Assembly: GCF_019933235.1 (NCBI RefSeq)
Contig: NZ_CP082945.1
Coordinates: 434,001-498,000 of the forward strand
Origin: Streptomyces angustmyceticus
GTDB lineage: Bacteria > Actinomycetota > Actinomycetes > Streptomycetales > Streptomycetaceae
Reading direction: 5' to 3'
DNA length: 64,000 nt
Shown: positions 63,690 through 64,000 of the stretch, one piece after another
Numbering within the stretch: the stretch's first letter is position 1
Layout of the letters: every line of letters begins with the position of its first letter
Translations under genes and position numbers: made by a program
The notes under the pieces: generated by a model
What the model saw: the letters and a program-made list of their open reading frames with translations, nothing else
Told to the model about the DNA's origin: nothing
The model's database searches: none

Positions 63690-64000
63690 ATGACGATCGA
63701 ACCCCGGATACGGGAGGAACTGCATGCGCTGCGCGATCAAGTGCGCCACTTCCGGGGCGGGATGGTGGCGAGCGTCGACGGCATGGTGATCGCCCATGAC
63801 CTGCCGGACATCGAGCCGGACGGCCTGGCGGCCCTCACCGCCGCGGCGATCGGCGTCGCCAAGCGCCTCACCGACGCCACCGGACAGGGCGCCTTCGAGG
63901 AATCCCTGACCCGCGGCTCGGAGGGCTACATCGCGGCCTACTCCGCCGGGCGGCGGGCGGTCCTGACCGCGGTGGCGAGCCCGGACACCAACGTGGGGCG
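63690..64000 (+). CDS. Roadblock/LC7-domain protein (cut by window end)
   Basis: From ATG 63690, with AAGGAG just upstream, the frame is open to the window end (at least 103 residues). It begins TIEPRIREELHALRDQ, then GGMVASVDGMVIAHDLPD and AALTAAAIGVAKRLTD, the classical start of a roadblock/LC7 domain as in the conservon CvnB and MglB-type GTPase regulators. The in-frame GTG at 63675 is an alternative start. Further conservon genes (Cvn A, C, D) would be expected beyond the window if this is a conservon. Confidence 0.8.
   Translation, partial: MTIEPRIREELHALRDQVRHFRGGMVASVDGMVIAHDLPDIEPDGLAALTAAAIGVAKRLTDATGQGAFEESLTRGSEGYIAAYSAGRRAVLTAVASPDTNVG

Overview
The window is high-GC DNA of a Streptomyces-type actinomycete. 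The evidence is the codon bias, many GTG starts, tightly overlapping operons, and typical families: SpoIIE-type PP2C phosphatases, an ArpA/AfsA-type gamma-butyrolactone pair, a subtilisin-inhibitor-like (SSI) protein, MurT/GatD and a DUF4232 lipoprotein. No rRNA, tRNA, CRISPR array, transposase or phage gene was seen. The species cannot be named from this.

Left part (1-16.8 kb): mixed housekeeping and accessory genes. These are two APC permeases, a PAS-PAS-GAF-PP2C phosphatase, an acyl-CoA synthetase with a palindromic operator, a secreted His/Gly-rich protein, a DMT exporter, divergent LigD-type polymerase and ATP-dependent DNA ligase genes, a phosphatase-MASE1 operon, an acyl-CoA carboxylase epsilon-like gene and a Tat-exported Dyp peroxidase.

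Centre (16.8-30.3 kb): one long minus-strand operon encoding a group 1h (actinobacterial, atmospheric-H2-type) [NiFe] hydrogenase. The order is small subunit, large subunit, NifU-like protein, three uncharacterised proteins, maturation protease, a 34-residue microprotein missed by size filters, then hypA-B-F-C-D-E. Most junctions overlap by 4 nt, so the unknown genes are almost certainly part of the system.

30.4-38.8 kb: a DUF4232 lipoprotein, a possible decayed DUF5133-like gene, a GNAT enzyme, an MFS exporter with a carboxypeptidase-regulatory-like tail, and a butyrolactone signalling locus (receptor, AfsA-type synthase, SDR reductase) with two candidate autoregulatory elements. 38.8-41.7 kb: an alkylation-repair operon (Ada-AlkA, Ogt, 2OG-Fe(II) oxygenase).

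Right part (41.8-64 kb): cytochrome P450, glyoxylate carboligase, acyl-CoA dehydrogenase with divergent TetR, peptide deformylase, murT-gatD, pfkA, a CtaG-like protein, an SSI protease inhibitor, a 25-bp perfect palindrome, DJ-1/PfpI, PlsC-type acyltransferase, an epimerase, an internally deleted TIGR02452-type pseudogene coupled to a YbaK deacylase, a secreted S33 peptidase, and a roadblock/LC7 cluster cut by the window end.
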